Below are positions 1 to 6,237 of a DNA stretch of 6,826 nt, piece by piece. This DNA is from Sphingomonadaceae bacterium (GTDB lineage: Bacteria > Pseudomonadota > Alphaproteobacteria > Sphingomonadales > Sphingomonadaceae). The stretch lies in assembly GCA_947442095.1 (NCBI GenBank), contig CANEVG010000192.1:1-6826 (forward strand), in the 5' to 3' direction. The first letter of the stretch is position 1. Every line of letters begins with the position of its first letter. The notes below the pieces were generated by a model that saw only the letters and a list, made by a program, of their open reading frames with translations, had not been told where the DNA came from and made no database searches. Both the position numbers and the translations under genes were made by a program.

Positions 1-217
1 CCCGGCCGATCCCTAGTCCGATGAAGGTCCCGGGCTGCAGCATGCGCCCCAAGCGAACAAAAGCCCGCTCGATATCATGCACTTGCTCGGCACCGCGCCG
101 GTCGGCACCGACGAGATCATCCGGCAAAGCGGCGCTAGGGCAGGCGCAGTGCAGATGGCGCTGCTCTAACGGGAACTTGCCGCACGGCTGCAGCGACATG
201 CCCGCGTCTGCCTGCTG
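1..217 (+). pseudogene. dprA: dprA 3' remnant (DNA processing protein A, C-terminal winged-helix part), interrupted by stops
   Basis: Reading from base 2, the translation from about 71 to 217 gives a stretch of the type LLGTAPVGTDEIIRQSG, then AGAVQMALL, then a stop, then RELAARLQRHARV. This is the recognisable C-terminal winged-helix domain of DprA, which in alphaproteobacteria reads roughly LL..APV..DEIIRQSG...GAVQMALLELELAGRL.RHAG. DprA loads RecA onto incoming single-stranded DNA during natural transformation. The frame is broken by TAG at 14-16 and by TAA at 167-169, the latter in the middle of a normally continuous helix (LLELELAGRL becomes LL-stop-RELAARL). The residues on both sides of the TAA still match, so this looks like decay rather than a real gene end. 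The 5' part lies outside the window. The Rossmann domain may therefore still be made as a protein ending at the TAG, since some DprA proteins lack the C-terminal domain. Proximity to topA fits the common dprA-topA arrangement. Sequencing error cannot be excluded, but two separate stops make it less likely. Confidence 0.72.
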
Positions 218-785
218 GCGGGCGGGGTGCTGACTGCGGTGGGCACGCTGCTCGATCTCACTTTGGGGGAAGCCGGCGGCACCCTACCCAATGGAAGTAT
301 CGGCTTTATCATTCCGTATCATCTGGTTGAATATGTCTTGGGCCAGGATTTCGATCTCAGGCCAGCCAAGCGGCACTATGGCTAGGCCCTGGGCGCGGCG
401 CTGCTTGGTTCGCTGGGCATGAAGGGCGCTCTTGTGCTGATGATCGTGGCGGGGCTCTATCTTGCGGCGCGCTTCCCTCTCCAACCCGCTTGTCGTTGGC
501 GAGGAGTGCCACGCGATCGAGTCCCTGAAGGAGCCATGGCGGCGCACGCGGGTTAGCGCCTGGCCGATTGTCGGCTGCTTCGTGATCGTCGGCTTGCTGC
601 TTGCACTTTCCATGGCGTCCTTTGCCGGGATCCTGTTCACCCCCAGGGTAGAAGGCTCGGTGATCGAGGCGCTGACCGGCAACGGCCTCGGCGCCGTGTT
701 CTGCGTCATCCTCGCGGTTTTGAGCACAGCGATCTATGGTCTCATCGCGAAATCCGAAGGCGCGCTCGACGACGTGTTCTCTTAA
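203..785 (+). pseudogene. broken gene for a four-helix membrane protein (resembles the glycerophosphodiesterase membrane-domain-like / DUF975-like type)
   Basis: Frame 2 encodes a hydrophobic segment at about 206-265 (RVCLLAGGVLTAVGTLLDL), a loop, then TAG at 383-385. It continues in the same frame as a second long hydrophobic segment at 386-475 that ends GLYLAARF. Frame 3 then takes over near 473-482 and runs to TAA at 783-785: a loop with NPLVVGEECHAIESLKEPWRRT, a third membrane segment (561-638) and a fourth (about 670-750), ending GALDDVFS. Joined together, the ARF-PL-NPLVVGEE...AIESL..PWRRT pattern looks like uncharacterised membrane proteins in which an arginine-ended helix is followed by (S/A)xPxVVxE...AIEALxxSWRxT. 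I recall this pattern from sphingomonads and cannot check it here. The joining needs one stop read through and one frameshift (one extra base, or two missing, near 473-482), so the gene appears dead. No convincing start was found: GTG at 227 is possible, and TTG at 462 could give a 107-residue two-helix C-terminal fragment. Its 5' end merges with the dprA tail in the same frame, so the boundary is approximate. Confidence 0.5.
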
Positions 786-789
786 GACT

Positions 790-828
790 AAAGGGCCGGT
801 CTCACACGTGTTGACGGACCGGGCTTTT
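790..828 (+). terminator. terminator-like hairpin between the degenerate region and topA
   Basis: CCGGTC at 796-801 pairs with GACCGG at 817-822. Beyond a single G/G mismatch (795/823) the stem continues with 790-794 against 824-828 (AAAGG with CTTTT, including one G-T wobble). The 3' side ends in four T residues (825-828). The short T run and the mismatch make it a moderate rather than strong intrinsic terminator. Its place just after the 783-785 stop suggests it once closed the upstream transcription unit and now separates it from topA. Confidence 0.5.
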
Positions 829-840
829 GCGCCCCACCCT

Positions 841-860
841 CGCGCGTACGTATACGCGTA
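841..860. other. 20-bp alternating pyrimidine-purine tract with nested palindromes (potential Z-DNA or cruciform) upstream of topA
   Basis: All 20 bases alternate pyrimidine-purine. The tract is composed only of CG and TA dinucleotides (six CG and four TA). Inside it, CGCGTA (843-848) and TACGCG (853-858) form a perfect inverted repeat around the 4-nt loop CGTA. It ends where the topA ribosome-binding sequence begins (AGGAAAG, 860-866) and lies about 20 nt before the ATG. The alternation and the repeat are directly visible. A role in supercoiling-sensitive expression of topA, or a 5' leader hairpin, is inference. Confidence 0.55.
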
Positions 861-880
861 GGAAAGTTCACCAAGATCCC

Positions 881-3487
881 ATGCAATTAGTCATCGTCGA
901 ATCCCCGGCCAAGGCCAAGACCATCGAGAAGTATCTCGGCCCCGGTTTCAAGGTCCTCGCCTCCTATGGCCACGTCCGCGATCTGCCCGTGAAGGACGGT
1001 TCGGTGCGTCCGGACGAGGACTTCGCAATGGACTGGGAGCTCTATGGCGACAAGGCCGCGCGGGTGAAGGCAATCGTCGATGCTTCCAAGGCTGCCGACC
1101 GCTTGATCCTCGCCACCGACCCCGACCGTGAAGGCGAGGCGATATCGTGGCACGTGCGCGAACTGCTCGCCAAGCGCAAGGCGCTGCCCAAGGAGGTCGA
1201 GCGCGTCACGTTCAATGCCATCACCAAGGCCACCGTGACCGAGGCAATGAAGCACCCGCGCGAACTCGATCAGGATCTTATCGACGCCTACCTTGCTCGG
1301 CGCGCGCTCGATTACTTGTTCGGCTTCACACTTTCGCCCGTGCTGTGGCGCAAGCTGCCCGGTGCAAAGTCCGCCGGGCGCGTCCAGTCGGTCGCGCTGC
1401 GCCTCATCGTGGAACGCGAGCGCGAGATCGAGGCTTTCAAGTCCCAGGAATACTGGTCGGTGATCGCCACGCTTGAACAGGGTGGCACGGCGTTCAAGGC
1501 TCGCCTCGTGCGCTTCGAGGGTGAGAAGCTTGAACGCCTGTCGCTTGGCGATGAAGGCATCGCCAAGCGCGCCAAGACGCTTGTCGAGGCCGCAACCTTC
1601 CGCGTCGAGGAAGTCGAAACCAAGCCGACCCGCCGCAACCCCTATCCCCCGTTCACCACCTCCACCTTGCAGCAGGAAGCCGCCCGCAAATTGGGCTTTG
1701 CCGCGAGCCACACCATGCGCGTCGCGCAGACGCTCTATGAAGCAGGCGCGATTACTTACATGCGCACCGACGGCGTGCAGATGGATTCCAGCGCGATCAG
1801 CGCCGCGCGCACCGCGATCAGCCAGCGCTATTCTGGGCATTACCTGCCGGAAAAGCCGCGCCACTACGAAACCAAAGCCAAGAACGCCCAGGAAGCGCAC
1901 GAGGCCATCCGCCCAACCGATTTCAGCGTCGAGCGCTACGGATCGAACGACGAGGCCCGGCTCTACGATCTCATTTACAAGCGCGCGATGGCCAGCCAGA
2001 TGGCCTCGGCGCTGATCGAGCGGACCACCGTCACCTTGCGCGAAGGCACCGGCAAGCATGAACTGCGCGCCAATGGACAGGTCATCAAGTTTCCGGGCTT
2101 CCTCGCGGTCTATGAAGAAGGCCGCGACCACAAGGCAGATAGCGCAACCAGCGAAGACGGCGAGGACGAAACCGGCCTGCTCCCGGCGCTAAGCAGCGGC
2201 GACACACCCGCGAAGCGCGCGGTGGATGCCGATCAGCACTTCACCCAGCCGCCCCCGCGCTTTTCCGAAGCCTCGCTGGTCAAGCGGCTCGAAGAACTCG
2301 GCATCGGCCGCCCTTCGACTTATGCGTCCACGCTGCAGGTGCTCAAGGATCGGAACTACGTCCGCACCGAGAAGAACCGCTTCTTTGCCGAGGAAAGCGG
2401 CCGGCTGCTGACCGCGTTTCTCGAACGCTTCTTCGAGCGCTACGTGGCCTATCAGTTCACCGCCGGGATGGAAGACGAGCTCGACAACGTCTCAGGCGGG
2501 CGCGCCGCGTGGAAGGCCGTGCTTGAAGCCTTCTGGCGTGATTTCAAGCCCAAGTCCGATGAGGTCATGGAGAAGAAGCCAAGCGAGGTGACCGCCGAGC
2601 TCGACAACTTCCTGCAGGACTACCTCTTCCCCCCGCGCGCCGATGGGTCGGACCCGCGCCTGTGCCCCAAGTGCCAGGAAGGCCGCCTCTCGCTGCGCGG
2701 CGGGCGCTACGGCGCATTTGTGGCCTGCTCGAACTACCCGGAATGCAAGTTCACCCGCAAGTTCGCGCAAGGCGGTGCCGAAGGCGACGGGGCAGGGAGC
2801 GATGACGCAAGCCTTGGCAAGGATCCCGTCTCGGGCGAAGACGTCACCCGCCGCACAGGGCGCTTCGGACCATATATCCAGCTGGGCGAGGGCAAGGAGG
2901 CCAAGCGCGCCTCGATCCCCAAGGACCTGGCCGAGCTCGATCTCGAATGGGCGCTCAATCTGCTCTCGCTCCCGCGCGAGATCGGGATGCATCCCGAAAC
3001 CGGCAAGCTGATCACCGCCAGCATCGGGCGCTATGGGCCGTATCTGGCGCACGACGGCAAGTACGGCCGCCTGCGCTCGACCGCCGAAGTATTCGAAACC
3101 GGCATGAACGCTGCCGTGGTCAAGCTCGCCGAAGCCGCAGCGGGCGCAGGCGCGCGCGGCAACCGCACGCCGGTGGAACCGCTCAACACCTTCGGCCCGC
3201 ATCCCACATCGGGCGGCGAAATGAAGCTGCTAGCAGGCCGCTACGGCGCCTATGTCACCGACGGCACCACCAACGCGACCTTGCCCAAGGACACCAAGCC
3301 CGAAGACTTGACGCTCGAGCAGGCTATCGCGCTGATCAATGCCCGTGCCGCGGCGGCGCCAGCGAAGGGCAAGAAGAAAAAAGCGCCTGCGAAAAAGGCT
3401 GCTTCGAAGCCCGCAGCGAACGCGAAGGCTCCGGCGAAAAAGCCTGCCGCCAAGAAAGCACCGGCAAAAAAGGCGAAGAAGGCCTGA
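881..3487 (+). CDS. topA: DNA topoisomerase I (type IA), 868 residues
   Basis: Type IA topoisomerase that cuts one DNA strand through a tyrosine link and relaxes negative supercoils behind RNA polymerase. The N-terminal TOPRIM domain begins MQLVIVESPAKAKTIEKYLG and carries the metal-binding DPDREGE motif (D80, D82, E84). The catalytic tyrosine is Y293 in ITYMRTDG. The conserved EELGIGRPSTYAS segment is at about 471-483. One four-cysteine zinc finger follows (C595, C598, C616, C622), then three C-terminal repeats with GR(F/Y)G(P/A)Y cores near 660, 716 and 786, and a lysine/alanine-rich tail (827-868). The length is normal for alphaproteobacterial TopA. I chose ATG 881 because the family starts directly at (M)xLVIVESPAKAKT. 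The open frame extends up to TTG 827, but those residues are unlike the family and overlap the upstream hairpin. AGGAAAG at 860-866 is a likely ribosome-binding site, with somewhat long spacing (14 nt). The gene is probably monocistronic. Confidence 0.97.
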   Translation: MQLVIVESPAKAKTIEKYLGPGFKVLASYGHVRDLPVKDGSVRPDEDFAMDWELYGDKAARVKAIVDASKAADRLILATDPDREGEAISWHVRELLAKRKALPKEVERVTFNAITKATVTEAMKHPRELDQDLIDAYLARRALDYLFGFTLSPVLWRKLPGAKSAGRVQSVALRLIVEREREIEAFKSQEYWSVIATLEQGGTAFKARLVRFEGEKLERLSLGDEGIAKRAKTLVEAATFRVEEVETKPTRRNPYPPFTTSTLQQEAARKLGFAASHTMRVAQTLYEAGAITYMRTDGVQMDSSAISAARTAISQRYSGHYLPEKPRHYETKAKNAQEAHEAIRPTDFSVERYGSNDEARLYDLIYKRAMASQMASALIERTTVTLREGTGKHELRANGQVIKFPGFLAVYEEGRDHKADSATSEDGEDETGLLPALSSGDTPAKRAVDADQHFTQPPPRFSEASLVKRLEELGIGRPSTYASTLQVLKDRNYVRTEKNRFFAEESGRLLTAFLERFFERYVAYQFTAGMEDELDNVSGGRAAWKAVLEAFWRDFKPKSDEVMEKKPSEVTAELDNFLQDYLFPPRADGSDPRLCPKCQEGRLSLRGGRYGAFVACSNYPECKFTRKFAQGGAEGDGAGSDDASLGKDPVSGEDVTRRTGRFGPYIQLGEGKEAKRASIPKDLAELDLEWALNLLSLPREIGMHPETGKLITASIGRYGPYLAHDGKYGRLRSTAEVFETGMNAAVVKLAEAAAGAGARGNRTPVEPLNTFGPHPTSGGEMKLLAGRYGAYVTDGTTNATLPKDTKPEDLTLEQAIALINARAAAAPAKGKKKKAPAKKAASKPAANAKAPAKKPAAKKAPAKKAKKA
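3359..3484 (+). repeat. low-complexity Lys/Ala/Pro tail of TopA with repeated KKAPAKKA units
   Basis: Residues 827-868 of TopA consist almost only of K, A and P. KKAPAKKA occurs at 833-840 and 858-865, with a related KAPAKKPA copy at 849-856. At DNA level this gives repeated AAG/AAA-GCG-CC(G/T) units and A-runs that are prone to slippage. Such histone-H1-like basic tails are known at the C-termini of several alphaproteobacterial and actinobacterial TopA proteins and are thought to bind DNA without sequence preference. Confidence 0.8.
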
Positions 3488-3495
3488 ACCACTTA

Positions 3496-3552
3496 GCCCT
3501 CTCCCGTTACCTTCGGCGGCCTTCGGCTCAGGGGAGAGGGTTGGGAGAGGGC
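3496..3552. repeat. three-armed CCCTCTCCC / GGGAGAGGG inverted repeat between convergent topA and era
   Basis: GCCCTCTCCC (3496-3505) is perfectly complementary to GGGAGAGGGC (3543-3552). Nine of its bases can alternatively pair with GGGAGAGGG (3532-3540). The two right arms form a tandem repeat with an 11-nt period. The loop contains CCTTCGG twice (3510-3516 and 3520-3526). No T run follows the stem in either direction: AAAA follows on the plus side and TAAG on the minus side. It is therefore not a textbook intrinsic terminator. The position between two converging genes, and the well-known recurrence of CCCTCTCCC-type palindromes in GC-rich proteobacterial intergenic DNA, suggest a REP-like element that may stabilise or end both transcripts. 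Confidence 0.6.
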
Positions 3553-3560
3553 AAAATGAC

Positions 3561-4508
3561 CTACTTCACCCAGTCGAGACCGATTTCCTCGTAGATCTCG
3601 CGGCTCTCGGCCCAGTTTTCCTCCACCTTCACGTGAAGGAACAGGTGCACTTTTACCCCCAGAAGCTCGGCTAGTTCCTTGCGCGCGGCCTCGCCGATGG
3701 CCTTGAGCTTCGATCCGCCTTTGCCGAGCACAATGCCTTTCTGGCTGTCTCGTGCGATCACGATCTGCTGGTGGATTTCGATCGAACCGTCCCGGCGGGG
3801 GGTATAGCTCTCGGGCCGCACTGCACTGTCATAAGGCAGCTCGTCATGCAGTTGGCGGTAAAGCTGTTCGCGCGTGATCTCTGCCGCGAGAAGCCGCTCC
3901 GATGCGTCGGACACCTGATCTTCGGGATAATGCCACGCCCCTTCCGGCATCAGCTCAGCCAGCCGCGTTTTCAGTTCTGGCATACCGTCATTGGTAAGCG
4001 CTGAAACGAAGAACACCTCGTCAAACCCGCCCGCCGGGGCCAGTTCTTCAGCCATGATCAGCAGCGGTTCCTTGGGGGTGGCATCCACTTTGTTGAGCAC
4101 CAGGATCCTGCGCTCGGGCCGGTCCTTCAGGTTTGCCAGAATTGGCTCAAGGTAGTCGCGCTTCTTCTTGCGCGCATCGACCACCAGCAGGATCACATCG
4201 GCGGTGGACGCGCCTTCCCACGCGGCATGGACCATCGCCCGGTCCAGTCGGCGACGCGGTTCGAACAGACCCGGCGTGTCCGCCAGAATGATCTGCGCCC
4301 GCAGGGCCGGAAGATCCTGCAGCGCAATCCCCATCAGCCGCGCGCGCGTCGTCTGCGCCTTGGCGGAGACGATGGCCACCTTCTGCCCGACCAGTGCATT
4401 CACCAGCGTCGATTTGCCCGCATTGGGCGCGCCGATCACCGCGACAAGGCCGCAGTGTTCAATGGGCTTGGGCTTTGGCGATTCCGTCGTCTCTTGGTCT
4501 TGGTCCAT
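3561..4508 (-). CDS. era: GTPase Era, 16S rRNA-binding ribosome assembly factor, 315 residues
   Basis: Era is an essential GTPase that binds the 3' end of 16S rRNA during 30S subunit maturation. Numbered from ATG 4508, the N-terminal GTPase domain shows G1 GAPNAGKS (26-33), the switch-I region with TT, G3 DTPG (77-80), G4 NKVD (139-142) and G5 SAL (169-171). The C-terminal KH domain carries the GKGG loop (262-265) and ends in the Era-like HLFLHVKVEENW...EIGLDW. The length is typical. Two ATGs lie in frame, at 4514 and 4508. I prefer 4508 because AGGA (4517-4514) lies 5 nt before it and overlaps the upper ATG. The extra acidic N-terminus (about 15 residues) is not conserved in the family. It is the third gene of lepB-rnc-era, starting about 25 nt after the rnc stop, so co-expression with RNase III is expected. 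Confidence 0.96.
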   Translation of the reverse strand: MDQDQETTESPKPKPIEHCGLVAVIGAPNAGKSTLVNALVGQKVAIVSAKAQTTRARLMGIALQDLPALRAQIILADTPGLFEPRRRLDRAMVHAAWEGASTADVILLVVDARKKKRDYLEPILANLKDRPERRILVLNKVDATPKEPLLIMAEELAPAGGFDEVFFVSALTNDGMPELKTRLAELMPEGAWHYPEDQVSDASERLLAAEITREQLYRQLHDELPYDSAVRPESYTPRRDGSIEIHQQIVIARDSQKGIVLGKGGSKLKAIGEAARKELAELLGVKVHLFLHVKVEENWAESREIYEEIGLDWVK

Positions 4509-4533
4509 GCTCATCCTGTTTCAGCCGAATGCT

Positions 4534-5211
4534 CTAGCCAAATCGGGCCATAAAGGCCTGCGCAGCCTGGGTTTCGGCGTCCTGTTTGCTCGTTCCGGTA
4601 GCCTCGCTAGCGCCGACCCCAGTCACTTCGACCTGCACCGTGAACTTCACCGCATGGTCCGGCCCGTCGCGCGAGACCAGCGTATAAACCGGCGGCTTGC
4701 GGCGATTGCCCGCGGCCCATTCCTGCAAGGCCGCCTTGGGGTGCTTGCGCTGCCCTGCGCCGCCCGTCATCGCTGGTTCCCACGCGCGCCGCACGAAATC
4801 GCGCGCTGCTGCAAACCCGCGCTCGACGAACAGCGCACCGATCAGCGCCTCCATCACATCGCCCAGCACGTTGTCGCTCTGCCCCGCGCCATCGCCGCGC
4901 GCCTGCTTGCCCAGCCGGATTTGCGGAGCCACGTTCAGCCGGCGCGCGACATCGGCACACGTTTCGCGGCTGACCAGCGCGTTCAAACGCTGCGAAAGCT
5001 TGCCCTCCGCAGCCTCGCTATGTTCATGCAGCCATTCGGCAATCGCCAGCCCCAGCACCCGGTCGCCCAGAAATTCCAGCCGCTGGTAATCGCGCGCCTC
5101 ACCCATCGAACCATGCGTCAGCGCGTCATGCCACAGTTCCGCGCGCGTGGGCGGCGCTCCAGTCAGCGCGGTGATGAAGCCCGCTGCCTCTGGCGCAAGT
5201 GCGGCGCTCAG
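4534..5211 (-). CDS. rnc: ribonuclease III, 225 residues, apparent CTG start
   Basis: RNase III cleaves double-stranded RNA and processes 30S rRNA precursors. The nuclease domain shows ALTHGS (30-35), then YQRLEFLGDRVL (42-53) with E46 and D50, and DVMEALIGALF with D118 and E121, which complete the catalytic acidic set. The dsRNA-binding domain covers about 157-225 and starts HPKAALQEWA. The first in-frame ATG (5106) would give only 190 residues and would remove the first helix and the ALTHGS motif. The coding frame plainly continues upstream (SAALAPEAAGFITAL...LWHDALTHGS). It contains no ATG, GTG or TTG before the TGA that closes the frame. The best candidate is CTG at 5211-5209, which overlaps the lepB TGA as CTGA and has a GGGGG run 6 nt upstream. 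This gives the usual family length. Initiation may depend on ribosomes finishing lepB. An A-to-C sequencing error in an original ATGA is the alternative. Confidence 0.93.
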   Translation of the reverse strand: MSAALAPEAAGFITALTGAPPTRAELWHDALTHGSMGEARDYQRLEFLGDRVLGLAIAEWLHEHSEAAEGKLSQRLNALVSRETCADVARRLNVAPQIRLGKQARGDGAGQSDNVLGDVMEALIGALFVERGFAAARDFVRRAWEPAMTGGAGQRKHPKAALQEWAAGNRRKPPVYTLVSRDGPDHAVKFTVQVEVTGVGASEATGTSKQDAETQAAQAFMARFG

Positions 5212-6095
5212 AACGTGCCCCCGATCCGGTCATAGCGCGCAGCAGTGAACCAGGTCCACGGCAGCAGCCAGTTGGCCGAGCCGTCGGTGGACCACATCAC
5301 CACGGTCGCGCGGCCGACAAGGTTGTCTTGCGGAACAAGGCCGATCCCGCCGCCCTCGACCGCCGGGAAGCGGCTGTCCATCGAGTTGTCGCGGTTGTCT
5401 CCCATCAGGAACACCTGGCCTGCAGGTACGATCACTGGCGGCGTGTCGTCCTGCGGGCGGTAGCCCAGATCGAGCACGTTGTAGCTTTTGCCCTCGGGCG
5501 TCGTCTCGCGAAATTGCGGATAGTGGCAGGTGGCCTTGCCGTCCTGTTCGGTCGCCTCGAATTCCGGCGCGATGCACACGGTGTTGGCCGAAACCGGGAT
5601 GACGAAATCGGCGATCTTCACTTTGGGCACCGGCACACCGTTCAGATGGAGCTGGCCGCCGATCATCTGCACCGTATCGCCCGGCAGCCCGATCACGCGC
5701 TTGATATAGTCGGTCTTGTTGCCCGGCGGAGACTTGAAGATCACCACGTCTCCGCGCTTGGGCTGGCTGGCGAAGATCCGGTGCGGCAGCAAGGGCGCGC
5801 TAAACGGCAGAGAATAGGAGGAATAGCCGAACGGCCACTTTGCGGCGAGCAGGTAGTCGCCGTTCTCCAGCCGCGGCAGCATCGATTCCGAGGGGATGTT
5901 GAACGGCGAGAAAACGAAGCTGCGGAAGAACGCCACGATCAGCACGAGCTTCACGAGAAACACCGGAAAGCTGTCTTCCTTGCGATCTTTTTTCGCGGGC
6001 TTTGCCGGCTGGAGCGGTGCTTCGGGCGGCGGATCGGGCGTGATCGCCGCGTCCTGCGGGGTTTCTTCAGGCGTGTCGGTCATTGTCGCGGTCAT
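5208..6095 (-). CDS. lepB: signal peptidase I, 295 residues
   Basis: Membrane-bound serine protease that removes signal peptides from proteins exported by Sec and Tat. A cytoplasmic proline-, acid- and lysine-rich N-terminus (1-42) is followed by one transmembrane helix (about 43-62). Next comes the box B motif IPSESMLP with the nucleophile S71, then GDVVIFK and DYIKRVIGLPGD with the general base K132. Box E GDNRDNSMDSR is at 232-242. Two cysteines in the periplasmic insertion (C174 and C190) could form a disulfide. I chose ATG 6095 because a GAGG lies about 9 nt upstream. The frame stays open to about 6221, but that extension is arginine-rich, unlike the family, and runs through the divergent promoter region. 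It is the first gene of the lepB-rnc-era unit, and its TGA overlaps the rnc start by 4 nt. It is transcribed divergently from pgi. Confidence 0.96.
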   Translation of the reverse strand: MTATMTDTPEETPQDAAITPDPPPEAPLQPAKPAKKDRKEDSFPVFLVKLVLIVAFFRSFVFSPFNIPSESMLPRLENGDYLLAAKWPFGYSSYSLPFSAPLLPHRIFASQPKRGDVVIFKSPPGNKTDYIKRVIGLPGDTVQMIGGQLHLNGVPVPKVKIADFVIPVSANTVCIAPEFEATEQDGKATCHYPQFRETTPEGKSYNVLDLGYRPQDDTPPVIVPAGQVFLMGDNRDNSMDSRFPAVEGGGIGLVPQDNLVGRATVVMWSTDGSANWLLPWTWFTAARYDRIGGTF

Positions 6096-6237
6096 GTGGA
6101 GAGGCCTCGCATCCGTCAAGCGCAGACTTCGTGATATGCGGTGCGCAAACGAATTTTGCCGCGCGGTTTGTCGGTGATCCCTTGCGCTTGGTCGAACGGG
6201 CAGGGTACCGCACTGCAGCACAAGAGGATTCGAGACG
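6096..6237. promoter_or_regulatory. divergent intergenic region lepB / pgi
   Basis: These 142 bp separate two divergent genes and must hold the promoter of the lepB operon and probably that of pgi. I see no clean sigma-70 pair for either direction. TTGCGC at 6182-6187 with TACCGC 18 bp downstream is a weak candidate for pgi. Small inverted repeats are present: CAAAC 6146-6150 with GTTTG 6166-6170, and GCGCAA 6143-6148 with TTGCGC 6182-6187. They may be chance. A GAGGA ribosome-binding sequence for pgi lies at 6224-6228. Confidence 0.45.

Noticed and set aside
284..727. 147-codon minus-strand open frame in the degenerate region
   Set aside because: The plus strand here carries membrane-segment patterns in two frames; the minus frame shows no membrane segments, motif or good ribosome-binding site.
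827..856. Sigma-70-like promoter TTGCGC (827-832) with TATACG (851-856)
   Set aside because: The -35 match is poor, and the expected start near 863 would fall inside the ribosome-binding sequence, so it is unlikely to drive topA.
827..880. N-terminal extension of topA from TTG 827
   Set aside because: The family begins at MxLVIVESPAKAKT; the extension overlaps the hairpin and the alternating tract.
887..2131. 414-codon open frame antisense to topA
   Set aside because: It lies fully inside topA, whose motifs are unambiguous; its translation has no recognisable domain and fits the long antisense frames produced by GC-rich codon use.
5231..5233. Upstream ATG as a start for rnc
   Set aside because: It is in a different frame from rnc, so it cannot serve without a frameshift.
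4168..5235. 355-codon plus-strand open frame over era and rnc
   Set aside because: It crosses two clear genes and the gap between them, with no family resemblance; shadow of the minus-strand coding.
5199..6134. 311-codon plus-strand open frame over lepB
   Set aside because: Arginine/histidine-rich translation with no domain, entirely antisense to lepB.
6096..6221. N-terminal extension of lepB
   Set aside because: Open only by chance; unlike signal peptidases and overlapping the divergent promoter region. ATG 6095 has a usable ribosome-binding site.
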